Shown here: positions 24,412-32,825 of the stretch, piece by piece | How the letters are laid out: each line of letters opens with the position of its first letter | How positions within the stretch are numbered: position 1 is the stretch's first letter | DNA from: Collinsella sp. BG-O-102 | GTDB taxonomy: Bacteria > Actinomycetota > Coriobacteriia > Coriobacteriales > Coriobacteriaceae | Reading direction: 5' to 3' | Length of the DNA: 64,000 nucleotides | Assembly (NCBI RefSeq): GCF_023656745.1 | Contig: NZ_JAMOKO010000002.1 | Coordinates: 155,587-219,586 of the forward strand | Notes under the pieces: generated by a model | Seen by the model: the letters and a program-made list of their open reading frames with translations, nothing else | Told to the model about the DNA's origin: nothing | Database searches by the model: none | Position numbers and translations under genes: made by a program

Positions 24412-25712
24412 TCGTCCACCTCCTCTTGTGTGAGCGTCCCCGACCGCAGGCCTTCTGCGATAAACGGCGGCTCGCGGTCAAGCGTCCAGGTGCGCTCGGC
24501 GGCATCGAAAGTCACATAGCGCTCGAGCTCTACGCCGCCCGACGCGGCGCGACGCACCCCCGAATACGAGGAGACGAAACGCCTGCCATCGGCGTGGCGC
24601 TCGGACATCACGATGCCGTCGAGCGCCATGGCAATCTGCTCCTCGATGAGCTCGCTCGGCAGATCGATGCCATAACGTGCAAGCAATGTCAGACGCACCA
24701 CGGTCTCCTGTTCTGAACCCGCATGAAGTGTGGTGAGCGACCCGTCGTGGCCCGTGTTCATGGCCTGCAACATGTCGCAGCACTCGGCACCACGCACCTC
24801 GCCCACCACGATGCGGTCGGGGCGCATGCGCAGGGCATTAGTTACTAGGTCGCGAATCGTCACCGCACCCTCACCCTCAATTGAAGCCTCGCGCGCCTCT
24901 AGGCGCACCACGTGCGGATGATGCGCAAACTTGAGCTCGGCAGAGTCCTCGATCGTCACGATGCGCTCGCCGGTGGAAATCTCGCATGACAACGCGTTGA
25001 GCAGGGTGGTCTTACCAGATCCCGTGCCTCCCGCAACCGCCAGGTCCTGTCGCAGCGACACCGCGCACGACAGCAGCTGCGCATACCAAAGCGGCAGCGA
25101 CCCCAGCCCCACAAGCTCGTCCAGTGAGCAGATGCGGTCCGAGAACTTTCGGATGGTGAGAATCGGTCCGTCAATCGCCACAGGCGGAATCACCGCGTTG
25201 ACGCGATAGCCCGTTTTGAGGCGGGCGTTGACGATGGGGCTGCGTTCGTCGATACGGCGGCCAAGTGGCGAGATGATGCGGTCGATAAGCACACGGATCT
25301 GCTCATCATCCTCAAACGCATGCTCGATGGGGTACAAGACGCCACCACGTTCAAAGAAAGCCGAGCGGCAGCCGTTGATCATGATCTCGGTAACGGTGTC
25401 GTCCTCGATGAGCGGCTGCAACGGCCCCAAGCCCACCACGTCATCCAAAATCTCGTCGATGATGGTCTCGCGCTCGGGCGTCGCGAGATCGGTCGGTTCC
25501 TCAACATTGAGCGCCGCCTCCACCGCGGGACGCAATTCCGAGCGGGCAAGTGCCGGGTCGATATAGGCGCTGATACGCGCCACTTCGTCGTAACCCATGC
25601 GGTCCATCACGGCGCGCTTGGTGCGTCGTTTCACCGCGCGGCGACGCCCCGCATCTACAGGCGCTGCCGCCGCTGCAGCGCCGGCAGCCTTAATCCTCGT
25701 TTGCAGACTCAT
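24384..25712 (-). CDS. tadA: TadA/CpaF-family secretion ATPase
   Basis: The motor that drives Flp pilus assembly in the cytoplasm. The 442-residue protein has the GspE/VirB11 core: Walker [15 protein letters not shown] (about 225), Asp box and Walker [16 protein letters not shown], and His box ([18 protein letters not shown]). The N-terminal 60 residues are Ala/Arg-rich. The start overlaps the tadZ stop by four bases. The family is the CpaF/TadA branch, based on the [16 protein letters not shown] and [30 protein letters not shown] sequences. Confidence 0.96.
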   Translation of the reverse strand: MSLQTRIKAAGAAAAAAPVDAGRRRAVKRRTKRAVMDRMGYDEVARISAYIDPALARSELRPAVEAALNVEEPTDLATPERETIIDEILDDVVGLGPLQPLIEDDTVTEIMINGCRSAFFERGGVLYPIEHAFEDDEQIRVLIDRIISPLGRRIDERSPIVNARLKTGYRVNAVIPPVAIDGPILTIRKFSDRICSLDELVGLGSLPLWYAQLLSCAVSLRQDLAVAGGTGSGKTTLLNALSCEISTGERIVTIEDSAELKFAHHPHVVRLEAREASIEGEGAVTIRDLVTNALRMRPDRIVVGEVRGAECCDMLQAMNTGHDGSLTTLHAGSEQETVVRLTLLARYGIDLPSELIEEQIAMALDGIVMSERHADGRRFVSSYSGVRRAASGGVELERYVTFDAAERTWTLDREPPFIAEGLRSGTLTQEEVDEWRSLCPSS

Positions 25713-27361
25713 CGCTGATCACCCTCGCGCGACCAGGGAAGGCGGATACGCGGGCGCTCGGTACGCGTTGCACGGTCGGCGACCATATCGCTCCAAGGGC
25801 CGACGGCGCACCCCAGTTCCACGAGCATCTCGCGCGTAGCCTCGCGCACGCTGGTCGCAAAAGCGCTGGTCTGCCCCACTGCCTCGTCAGCGCGTCCAAA
25901 CGCCATGAGCGCGGCGAGATCCTGCCCGCCATCGGCGATATGAATCTTGGAGCTCAACGCACAGGCAATCTCAAAGCGCATGGCGACGTCCTCGTCTGCC
26001 CCGCGCGCACCGAACCGGTTGAACACGGCGCTCATGCGCGTGCGCGGCACACCTACTCGACTTGCCAGTTCAATGACGCGCGACGCCGATGTCGCGGACG
26101 ACACCGCCGCATCGCCAACGACCAGGCAACGGTCGCTCGCCGCCACCGCAGCCGCCACGGCATCGCCCCAAAAGACCGAGGTATCGATAAAGACCACGTC
26201 GGATTCGCGACGCAGGACATCGAGCAGCAGCTCCACCGGACGTGCCATGAGCTCAGCTTGCTCGGGCGCCGCGACGGGACCCCAGAGCGTAACGCCCGGG
26301 GCGACGCGCATCGATGCGGCCACGATATCCGGCTCGGTGAGCGTGCCCGCCGCCGACGGCTCGATAAGTGCCGCCATATCGTGCGGAGCATCGACGCCTA
26401 ACAAGTCGTAAAGGTTTCCAAACATCAGGTCCAGGTCGAGCACGGCGGCACGCAAGCCCAACAGCGACGATGTGTGTGCCATGGTGGCAACGATCGTCGA
26501 CTTGCCGCAACCGCCCGAACCCGAAATGGCGCAGATGACCGGAGCTCGATGCGGCGAAGCGGCAGCGTCTGCCGGCGGCATCGGAGGCGGCGGGGCGGGC
26601 GTCGGTGACAGCGTCCCCGTCTCCCCCGCCGCAACTACACGCTGCGTCCAAGCCGGCATGGCGGCTTGTTCGGTCTGCGAGGCAGGCTCGTTCTGCGCAA
26701 TCTGCTCATGCTGCATCAGCGACAACTCGCCGCACCCGGCAAAGCCCTCAACTTCGTCGAGTTCATCCGCCAGATTCACGCCGCGCACGTATCCCATATC
26801 TACAGCCGGGGAGTCGCCAGCATGCTGCGCCGGTCCTCCAGCGTCATCGTATACAAGGGGGTTCCGGGGGCGCCGACCATGCTCGGCTTCCGCTTTTCCA
26901 TAATCATCAACACGCGGGCCTCTTGTAGCGCGAGGCGCCCCGGGTTCCCTATCAACAAAAGCATCGGGCTCAATCGTCATGCGCCGATCGGAATCAACCG
27001 CTCCCTCGCCCGCTCGCCCGTTGCCGCATATACTGTGCGCAGCGATGACCTCGGTCGCCCCTGCGCGAAACAGCCCCTCGATATCCGACGGATCGAGTGC
27101 TTCTATCAACACGACCACGCGACTCACGCGGCCTTCGGCCGTCAGGCGCGCAACAGTCTTGCGCACATCTTCGGTATCAAACAGAGACGCCGCGATGATG
27201 GCAGCTCCGCGGCGCGACGGAAACGCCCGCGCCATGGAAACCAGCCCGTCCAGGTCACCCACGCGAAGCACCTGTGCACCCGTATCACGGCCCTCGACTT
27301 CCCGCTGCAACAGCCCGTAATCGCCGCACGCGCAGCACGCAAGCCAGATCGCCTTCATCAC
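25709..27361 (-). CDS. tadZ: TadZ/CpaE-like pilus localisation ATPase
   Basis: A 550-residue two-domain protein: an N-terminal atypical receiver-like domain (about 1-110, with VVLIEALDPSDIEGLFRAGATEVI), a variable Pro/Ala-rich linker (about 125-275), and a C-terminal MinD/ParA-type ATPase (about 280-550) with the deviant Walker A SGSGGCGKSTIVATMAH and AVLDLDLMFGNLYDLLG. In other species this protein places the pilus machine at the pole. It overlaps cpaB and tadA by four bases each. Confidence 0.9.
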   Translation of the reverse strand: MMKAIWLACCACGDYGLLQREVEGRDTGAQVLRVGDLDGLVSMARAFPSRRGAAIIAASLFDTEDVRKTVARLTAEGRVSRVVVLIEALDPSDIEGLFRAGATEVIAAHSICGNGRAGEGAVDSDRRMTIEPDAFVDREPGAPRATRGPRVDDYGKAEAEHGRRPRNPLVYDDAGGPAQHAGDSPAVDMGYVRGVNLADELDEVEGFAGCGELSLMQHEQIAQNEPASQTEQAAMPAWTQRVVAAGETGTLSPTPAPPPPMPPADAAASPHRAPVICAISGSGGCGKSTIVATMAHTSSLLGLRAAVLDLDLMFGNLYDLLGVDAPHDMAALIEPSAAGTLTEPDIVAASMRVAPGVTLWGPVAAPEQAELMARPVELLLDVLRRESDVVFIDTSVFWGDAVAAAVAASDRCLVVGDAAVSSATSASRVIELASRVGVPRTRMSAVFNRFGARGADEDVAMRFEIACALSSKIHIADGGQDLAALMAFGRADEAVGQTSAFATSVREATREMLVELGCAVGPWSDMVADRATRTERPRIRLPWSREGDQR

Positions 27362-28017
27362 TCGTCGCCTCCGCTCTTTTTGCCGCGCGCCGTGGCGGGA
27401 ATCGTCAAGCTGACCGTTCCCTTGCCCGAGGCTCCCAGCAGTTCCTTGACGTCTTCGGGGTCAGCCGCCAGCGTCACCCATTCGATCTTGCCCTCGCGCG
27501 TGGCACCGGAATCCTCACTGGTATCGATCACGTACGCGCCGCACAGTCGATCGGTTACGCCGTCTTTTTGCACATACACATCCACGTAGCTGCCCACGCC
27601 CGTAGCACCGCCGACCGAGTGCTCGGCATCGACCGCCACCGAAACGGCGACCTTGCCCTTAGGCACCTCGAGCTTGTGGCTCTCGGCCTTGGTGTAGACA
27701 TTGCAGATCACGGCGTTTTTGGGAATACGCGAAGTCGTCACGTCGCCGCGCACCTGGCGCAGCTCGGTCGCCGCGTCACGCGGCAGCAGACTCGTCAGCC
27801 ATTCCTGGGTTATGACATTGGTCTCATCGAGGGTCTCGCCCACATCGATATCGCGCGCCGCGACGCATACCTCGGCGCGATCGCCACCGTACTTGGCCAA
27901 GGTCTCAGCCTGGACCTGTTCGGCTTGCGAGCGAATCGACGAGCCGTAAACCATGCAGAGCAGCGCAGCGAGCACGCCCGCGACCAGACTGATGGCGATG
28001 CGCTTGCTCTTGTTCAC
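27358..28017 (-). CDS. cpaB: CpaB/RcpC-like pilus assembly protein (SAF domain)
   Basis: A 219-residue protein with an N-terminal membrane anchor (ISLVAGVLAALLCMVYG) and a SAF/CpaB region (CVAARDIDVGETLDETNVITQEWL, then SRIPKNAVICNVYTKAES and VSVAVDAEHSVGGATGVGSYVDVYV). I choose the GTG at 28017 because AGAGGAG, which overlaps an upstream ATG, is correctly spaced to it. It is the first gene of the Tad operon. Downstream genes overlap by four bases, so the whole set is one transcription unit. Confidence 0.88.
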   Translation of the reverse strand: MNKSKRIAISLVAGVLAALLCMVYGSSIRSQAEQVQAETLAKYGGDRAEVCVAARDIDVGETLDETNVITQEWLTSLLPRDAATELRQVRGDVTTSRIPKNAVICNVYTKAESHKLEVPKGKVAVSVAVDAEHSVGGATGVGSYVDVYVQKDGVTDRLCGAYVIDTSEDSGATREGKIEWVTLAADPEDVKELLGASGKGTVSLTIPATARGKKSGGDE

Positions 28018-28127
28018 GGCCGCTCCTCTCATGGCAGTGCCGGGCGAATGCCCGTACCACCATTGTCTGGGTGGTCAGAGTGCAAAGCGGCGCAATCGCG
28101 ATCTCGGTATTCGATGTCAAACCAATC

Positions 28128-28179
28128 GCTGACCAAAAACTAACCAGCCCGTCAAGCTCGTGGCAAGGTTTTGGTCAGC
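28128..28179. promoter_or_regulatory. Inverted repeat upstream of the Tad operon
   Basis: GCTGACCAAAA (28128-28138) and TTTTGGTCAGC (28169-28179) are perfect inverted arms separated by 30 bp, about 110-160 bp before the cpaB start. A consensus-like TTGACA on the minus strand (28115-28120) lies just downstream. This may be an operator; no regulator is identified. Confidence 0.4.
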
Positions 28180-28217
28180 ACGTCAGCAAACTGCATGTTT
28201 CGAGGCTTTTTCGCAGC

Positions 28218-28252
28218 AAAAAAGCCGTCTCCCGAACAGTTGGAAGACGGCT
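28218..28252 (-). terminator. Terminator of rsgA
   Basis: Minus-strand AGCCGTCTTCC and GGGAGACGGCT pair and are followed by six T residues, 17 bases after the rsgA stop. Confidence 0.9.
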
Positions 28253-28269
28253 GTCATAGGAAAAATCAA

Positions 28270-29454
28270 TTACAGGTGGACATCGGGATCGAGCATTTGA
28301 GCACTCACGCGCATGGATGACGCCAGGTTTTGGAACGTTTCCAAACGCAGGCTGTCGATCTGCCCGGCGTCCTCGGCCTCGCGAACGGCACAACCCGGCT
28401 CATGGGTATGCGTGCAATCGCCAAACCGGCACGCGCGCGATGCCTCGACAATCTCGGGGAAGGCGCGCGCCAGACCCCGCTCGTGACCCACGAGCGGTAA
28501 GCTGCGCAGGCCCGGGGCATCGGCGATCACGCCGGCGTCGCCCGGCAGTGCCACCATCACGCGCGCGACGGTAGTGTGACGGCCCTGGTCGTCGCGTTCG
28601 CGCACACCGCCAGTCGCCAACGTATCGTGGCCCAGCAGCGCATTGAGCAGCGTCGACTTGCCGGCACCCGACTCGCCCAGAATCATGGCGCAGCTCCCGG
28701 CAGGCACGCAGGAACGAACCTCGTCCAGGCCGCGCCCCTCGGCAGAGGACGTCACGATCACGCGCACGTCCGGACCCACCAGGCGGCGCACGCGGTCCAG
28801 ATCGCGCTCGAGCTCCTCGGCATCGCAGCGATCAGCTTTGGTGAGCACCACCACCGGCTCGGCATCGCAGTCGAGCGCCAACACCAGCGAGCGCGCCACG
28901 CGGTCGAGCAGCACCTCACCGGCACCGAGCGCCTGCACGATTAGCACGCTATCCACGTTGGAGCAGAGCACCTGGCGCTCTCCACGGGCACGGCCGCGCC
29001 AACGCTCAAAGCTCGTACGGCGTGGCAGCACGCACTCAATCACGCCCATATCGTGCCCGGGAGCGCGGCGCACCGCCACACGGTCGCCCACGGCAGGCAG
29101 CAGGACCTCGTCCTCGCCGCGCGACTTGGCAAACCCCACGGCATGCTCGGCGCGGAAGGCGTCATCGGCAGTCGCCACCAGCGGAAACCCGCGATCCAAG
29201 CGCACCACGGCGCCAAGCTGCATCTGCTCGGGCTCCTCGGCATGTGCGCAAAAGTCGTCAAATGCCGCCTGCTGAGCTTCATCGACCGGCAGGTCATCGA
29301 ACGCCGGAACATCCTGCAGCGCGTCGAGTCCCGGCACGTTTGCCAGCAGCTCCTCGGCTGATGCGGGGGCCTCGGTCGCAAGCTTCCGACGACGATCGCG
29401 CTTAGCCCGCGCCCCCGTCGTCTTTTTCTTCGCTTTAGCCTTAGCCTTGCCCAC
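28270..29454 (-). CDS. rsgA: Ribosome small-subunit-dependent GTPase A
   Basis: A circularly permuted GTPase acting in late 30S maturation. The 394-residue protein starts at GTG 29454 (VGKAKAKAKKKTTG) with GGAGG upstream; the lysine-rich leader could bind RNA. The OB-fold covers about 75-165, followed by the G4 motif VVLTKADRCD, the G1 motif GESGAGKSTLLNALLG, the G3-like DAPGLRSL and a zinc site (CRFGDCTHTHEPGCAV). It is about 90 residues longer than E. coli-type proteins in the N-terminal part. Confidence 0.95.
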   Translation of the reverse strand: MGKAKAKAKKKTTGARAKRDRRRKLATEAPASAEELLANVPGLDALQDVPAFDDLPVDEAQQAAFDDFCAHAEEPEQMQLGAVVRLDRGFPLVATADDAFRAEHAVGFAKSRGEDEVLLPAVGDRVAVRRAPGHDMGVIECVLPRRTSFERWRGRARGERQVLCSNVDSVLIVQALGAGEVLLDRVARSLVLALDCDAEPVVVLTKADRCDAEELERDLDRVRRLVGPDVRVIVTSSAEGRGLDEVRSCVPAGSCAMILGESGAGKSTLLNALLGHDTLATGGVRERDDQGRHTTVARVMVALPGDAGVIADAPGLRSLPLVGHERGLARAFPEIVEASRACRFGDCTHTHEPGCAVREAEDAGQIDSLRLETFQNLASSMRVSAQMLDPDVHL

Positions 29455-29502
29455 AAGCGCCTCCCAGCACCATAAATCACAACTGAGCAGGTATTTTAAA
29501 TC

Positions 29503-29536
29503 AAAAAGAGCTGGCCGGGCAAAGCCCGACCAGCTC
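29503..29536 (-). terminator. Terminator downstream of the P-type ATPase
   Basis: Minus-strand GAGCTGGTCGGGC pairs with GCCCGGCCAGCTC (one wobble/mismatch) followed by TTTTTGAT. Confidence 0.85.
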
Positions 29537-29591
29537 ACAAACTTTCCCTCAGCCCTTTTCATCCGCACGGGAGAAAAGCCAGCAAGGATAC

Positions 29592-29697
29592 CGCAGGGCC
29601 CGCCCGCCGGGAGGGGTTTCCTAAGGGCACATCCCGCAGCCGCAAAGCGGCGAGGACGTGCCCGTGGAAACCCCGCAGGCGGTCGGGCCCGGACAGG
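29592..29697. repeat. ~105-bp long imperfect palindrome
   Basis: GGGCCCGCCCGCC, GGGGTTTCC, GGGCAC and a GCCG/CGGC-type centre on the left are mirrored by GTGCCC, GGAAACCCC, GGCGG and CGGGCCC on the right. It begins right after the P-type ATPase stop at 29702 (reading minus) and before the terminator. It resembles ERIC/REP-type interspersed palindromes. Confidence 0.7.
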
Positions 29698-29701
29698 TAC
29701 G

Positions 29702-32383
29702 TTACTCCTTCTCGACCGCGCGCATGATCGCCTTGTAGATCTCCATAAGCGGGATGATCAGGAAGGCCAGACCCAGCGCGGCAAGAACGCCCTTGAGCTC
29801 AAGCGTCACAGGGCCGAAGAACATCTCGGCAAGCGTCGGCTGCACGGTCACGATCACCGTCAGCACCAGTGCCAGCGCGGCGGAAGCCCACAGCCACTTG
29901 TTCTGCTTCTTCATGGTGAACAGCGACGCACGACGGCTGCGCATATTGAAGCAGTGGAAAATCTCGACCATGTTGAGCGTGATGAACGCCATCATCACGC
30001 CTTCCTCGTCGGCATTGCCGGCGATCATATCGGCGATGTGGATGTAGCCCATGTCAAAGTACACGCCCACAAAGAAGCTCGCCAGCACCAGCACGGTGAT
30101 GATCAGGCCCTGGACCACGCAGTCCAGACCCATATGTCCGGCAAAGACGCCGTCCTTGGCGTTGCGCGGCTTGCGCTTCATGATGTCGCCCTCGGCATCC
30201 TCCATGCCCAGCGCGAGCGCGGGGAAGCAGTCGGTGACCAGGTTCACCCACAGCAGCTGCACCGGCTGAAAGATGGTAAAGCCGATGAGCGTGGCGATAA
30301 ACACCGAGAACACCTCGGCAAGGTTGGCCGAAAGCAGGAACTGGATGACCTTGCGGATGTTGTCGTAGATGCGGCGCCCCTCTTCGCAGGCACCGATGAT
30401 GGTGGCGAAGTTGTCGTCGGCAAGTACCATGTCGGCGACGTTCTTGGTGACGTCGGTACCGGTGATGCCCATGCCCACGCCGATGTCGGCGCGTTTGATG
30501 GACGGGGCGTCGTTGACGCCGTCGCCCGTCATGGCCACGATCTGGTCGCGTGACTTCCATGCCTCGACGATGCGGGTCTTGTGCTCGGGCTGGACGCGGG
30601 CGTACACGCCGTAGTCCTCGATGTGCGCGTCGAGCTCCTCGTCGCTCATGCGATCGAGGTCGGCACCGGTGATGGCATGGCTGCGATCGGTGACGATGCC
30701 CAGCTGCTTGGCGATGGCCACGGCGGTGTCGATGTGGTCGCCCGTAATCATGACGGTGCGGATACCGGCGTCGTGCGCCTCGCGGATGGCGTCGGCGACC
30801 TCGGGGCGGACCGGGTCAATCATGCCGGACAGGCCGCAGAAGACCAGGTCATGCTCGAGCGCGGCGGGGCTGCAGTCGGCCGGGACCTCGGTGTAGGTGC
30901 GGCTCGCCAGCGCCAGCACGCGCAGGGCCTCGTCGGCCATGGCCTTGTTGGCGGCCACGAGCTCGGCGCGACGCTCCTCGGTCAGGGGGACAACCTTGTC
31001 GCCCTCGTAGATATGGGTACACAGGCCGATCACCACGTCGGGCGCGCCCTTGGTGTACTGCTCGTACTCGCCGTCCAGGGTCTCGACGACCACGGACATC
31101 ATCTTGCGGCCCGAGTCAAACGGGGCCTCGCCCACGCGCGGATGCTCGGCAGTCAGGCCAGTGAGCCCCGCCTTGCCGGCATCGTTGACGAGCGCACACT
31201 CGGTCGGCTCACCCACAGCCTCGCCCAGTTCCTCGTCCCACTGGGCGTCGGAGCACAGAGCCATGCCGGCCAGGAACTTCTCCTTAGGCGCAGCGAGCTC
31301 GTGCTTGACGACGGTCATCTTGTTCTGGGTGAGGGTACCGGTCTTGTCGGAGCAGATGGTCTGTGTGCAGCCAAGGGTCTCGACGGCGGAAAGCTTGCGG
31401 ATGATTGCCTGGCGCTTGGCCATCTTGGTCACGCCAAGCGACAGCACGATGGTCACGACGGCGACCAGGCCCTCGGGGATGGCAGCGACGGCGAGCGAGA
31501 CGGCGACCATAAAGGTATCGAGCAAGGCTGTCGGGTCGGTGAGGACGTTGCCCACGCCGTGACGGATGATGTCGACGCCAAAGATGACGACGCAGATGAC
31601 GATAACCATGATGGTAAGGATGCGGCTGAGCTCGGCGAGCTTCACCTGCAGCGGCGTGAGCTCTTCCTTGGCCTCGGCCAGGGCGCCGGCGATCTTGCCC
31701 ATCTCGGTGTTCATACCGGTGCCGACCACGACGGCGCGACCGCGGCCGTATACCACGGTGGAACCCATGTAGCACATGTTCTTGCGGTCGCCGAGCGGCA
31801 CGTCGTCGATGCCGGCGGCGAGCTCAATGACGTTGGCATGCTTCTCGACGGGCACGGACTCGCCGGTAAGGGCGGCCTCCTCGATCTTCATCGTGGCGCT
31901 CTCGAGCACACGGCAGTCGGCCGGGACGGAGTCGCCCGCCTCGAGCATGATCACATCGCCGGGCACGAGCTCGGCGCTCGGCAGGTGCACGAGCTTGCCG
32001 TCGCGCAGCACCTTGGACTGCGCCGCGCTCATCTCCTGCAGGGCCTCGAGGGCCTCCTCGCTTTTAGCCTCCTGAACCACGCCCAGCACCGAGTTGACGA
32101 TAACGACGAACATGATGATGGCGACATCGGCAAAGTCCGCCTCGCCCTTGACCATGCCCGTGAGCGCGCTGATGACGGCGGCAACGATCAGCATGATAAC
32201 CATGGGGTCGGCCATCTGCTCAAAGAAGCGCTTCCACAACGGCGTCTTCTCGGCTTCCTCGAGCTTGTTAGGGCCTGTCTTGGCGAGGCGCGACGACGCC
32301 TCGTCGTTGCTCAGGCCGAGGTTCTCATCGACACCTTGGTCGCTGAGTACCTCCGCCGCGGCGGACAGGTATTCCTTTTGCAT
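29702..32383 (-). CDS. Calcium-type P-type ATPase (PMCA/PacL-like cation exporter)
   Basis: An 893-residue P2-type ATPase that pumps cations, most likely Ca2+ out of the cell, using ATP. Present are the N-terminal cation-ATPase domain (ETL... GLSNDEASSRLAKTGPNKLEE), actuator motif LTGESVPVEKH, the transmembrane PEGL motif (AAIPEGLVAVVTIVLSLG), the phosphorylation site CSDKTGTLTQNKMT, the hinge TGDGVNDAPSIKRADIG and, in TM5-TM6, NLAEVFSVFIATL and WVNLVTDCFPALALGMED. The ligand glutamate and Asn-Asp residues are typical of Ca2+/Mn2+ pumps; Mn2+ cannot be excluded. Its leader can fold into a structure covering the ribosome binding site (see 32394-32494). Confidence 0.93.
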   Translation of the reverse strand: MQKEYLSAAAEVLSDQGVDENLGLSNDEASSRLAKTGPNKLEEAEKTPLWKRFFEQMADPMVIMLIVAAVISALTGMVKGEADFADVAIIMFVVIVNSVLGVVQEAKSEEALEALQEMSAAQSKVLRDGKLVHLPSAELVPGDVIMLEAGDSVPADCRVLESATMKIEEAALTGESVPVEKHANVIELAAGIDDVPLGDRKNMCYMGSTVVYGRGRAVVVGTGMNTEMGKIAGALAEAKEELTPLQVKLAELSRILTIMVIVICVVIFGVDIIRHGVGNVLTDPTALLDTFMVAVSLAVAAIPEGLVAVVTIVLSLGVTKMAKRQAIIRKLSAVETLGCTQTICSDKTGTLTQNKMTVVKHELAAPKEKFLAGMALCSDAQWDEELGEAVGEPTECALVNDAGKAGLTGLTAEHPRVGEAPFDSGRKMMSVVVETLDGEYEQYTKGAPDVVIGLCTHIYEGDKVVPLTEERRAELVAANKAMADEALRVLALASRTYTEVPADCSPAALEHDLVFCGLSGMIDPVRPEVADAIREAHDAGIRTVMITGDHIDTAVAIAKQLGIVTDRSHAITGADLDRMSDEELDAHIEDYGVYARVQPEHKTRIVEAWKSRDQIVAMTGDGVNDAPSIKRADIGVGMGITGTDVTKNVADMVLADDNFATIIGACEEGRRIYDNIRKVIQFLLSANLAEVFSVFIATLIGFTIFQPVQLLWVNLVTDCFPALALGMEDAEGDIMKRKPRNAKDGVFAGHMGLDCVVQGLIITVLVLASFFVGVYFDMGYIHIADMIAGNADEEGVMMAFITLNMVEIFHCFNMRSRRASLFTMKKQNKWLWASAALALVLTVIVTVQPTLAEMFFGPVTLELKGVLAALGLAFLIIPLMEIYKAIMRAVEKE

Positions 32384-32393
32384 ATAGAGTCCC

Positions 32394-32494
32394 CTCCTGG
32401 GATTCGGGCCACTCAGCAGATTGATGCCCGATCATAATTCCCAGGAGAAGGGCAAGGGCTCATCAAGGCTGCCGTGCTGAGCGGCAGTTGATAG
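32394..32494 (-). promoter_or_regulatory. Structured 5' leader of the P-type ATPase with two hairpins and complementary loops
   Basis: On the minus strand the first hairpin is ATCAA-CTGCCG-CTCAGCA-CGGCAG-CC-TTGAT (about 32465-32492). The second has outer arms CTCCTGGGA (32439-32447) and TCCCAGGAG (32394-32402) and inner arms CGGGC/GCCCG. Its loop contains TGCTGAG (32412-32418), which is the exact complement of the first loop CTCAGCA (32475-32481). The second stem includes AGGAG of the ribosome binding site, 11 bases before the ATG. It does not match a riboswitch class I know. Confidence 0.6.
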
Positions 32495-32501
32495 TGGGGC
32501 T

Positions 32502-32531
32502 ATGGTACCCCAAAGCGGCGCGTCTAGCCAA
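32502..32531 (-). promoter_or_regulatory. Probable promoter of the P-type ATPase
   Basis: TTGGCT (32526-32531) and TACCAT (32502-32507) on the minus strand, 18 bp apart, put the transcription start just before the structured leader. A perfect palindrome TTCCAATTGGAA (32536-32547) abuts the -35 side and could be an operator. Confidence 0.5.
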
Positions 32532-32547
32532 AACATTCCAATTGGAA

Positions 32548-32731
32548 ACACGGCTCGAGTGCAACGATGCAGACCGTGTGATGCTCAACATTGATAAAAC
32601 GTTTTTTCTTCGGTGCATCATCAAACTGAAATATCGCCCAGATAGCAGCGGTCAGAACGGTTGGTAAAGATTTTTCATATACCGTTTTTACCGCAAAAAA
32701 TGAACTTCTAATTCGGCATACGGTCGATTTT
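32548..32731. other. AT-rich gene-free stretch
   Basis: AT-rich intergenic DNA between the ATPase promoter and the pyk promoter. An open minus-strand frame of 75 codons (32524-32751) lacks a ribosome binding site and overlaps both promoters. I see no gene. Confidence 0.6.
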
Positions 32732-32762
32732 TTGAGGTATTCGGTCGGCATTTCGTTATAAT
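32732..32762 (+). promoter_or_regulatory. Promoter of pyk
   Basis: TTGAGG (32732-32737) and a perfect TATAAT (32757-32762) with a 19-bp spacer, 64 bp before the pyk start. Confidence 0.7.
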
Positions 32763-32825
32763 CATCTCAGTTTAATTTCTTATGGTTTATCTATCAGCGC
32801 AAGACGATGTCAGATGGAGGTCTGA

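Noticed and set aside
30581..32437. 618-codon plus-strand frame opposite the P-type ATPase
   Set aside because: Antisense shadow; the real gene has all P-type ATPase motifs.
32524..32751. 75-codon minus-strand ORF between the ATPase and pyk
   Set aside because: AT-rich, no ribosome binding site, and overlaps both promoters.
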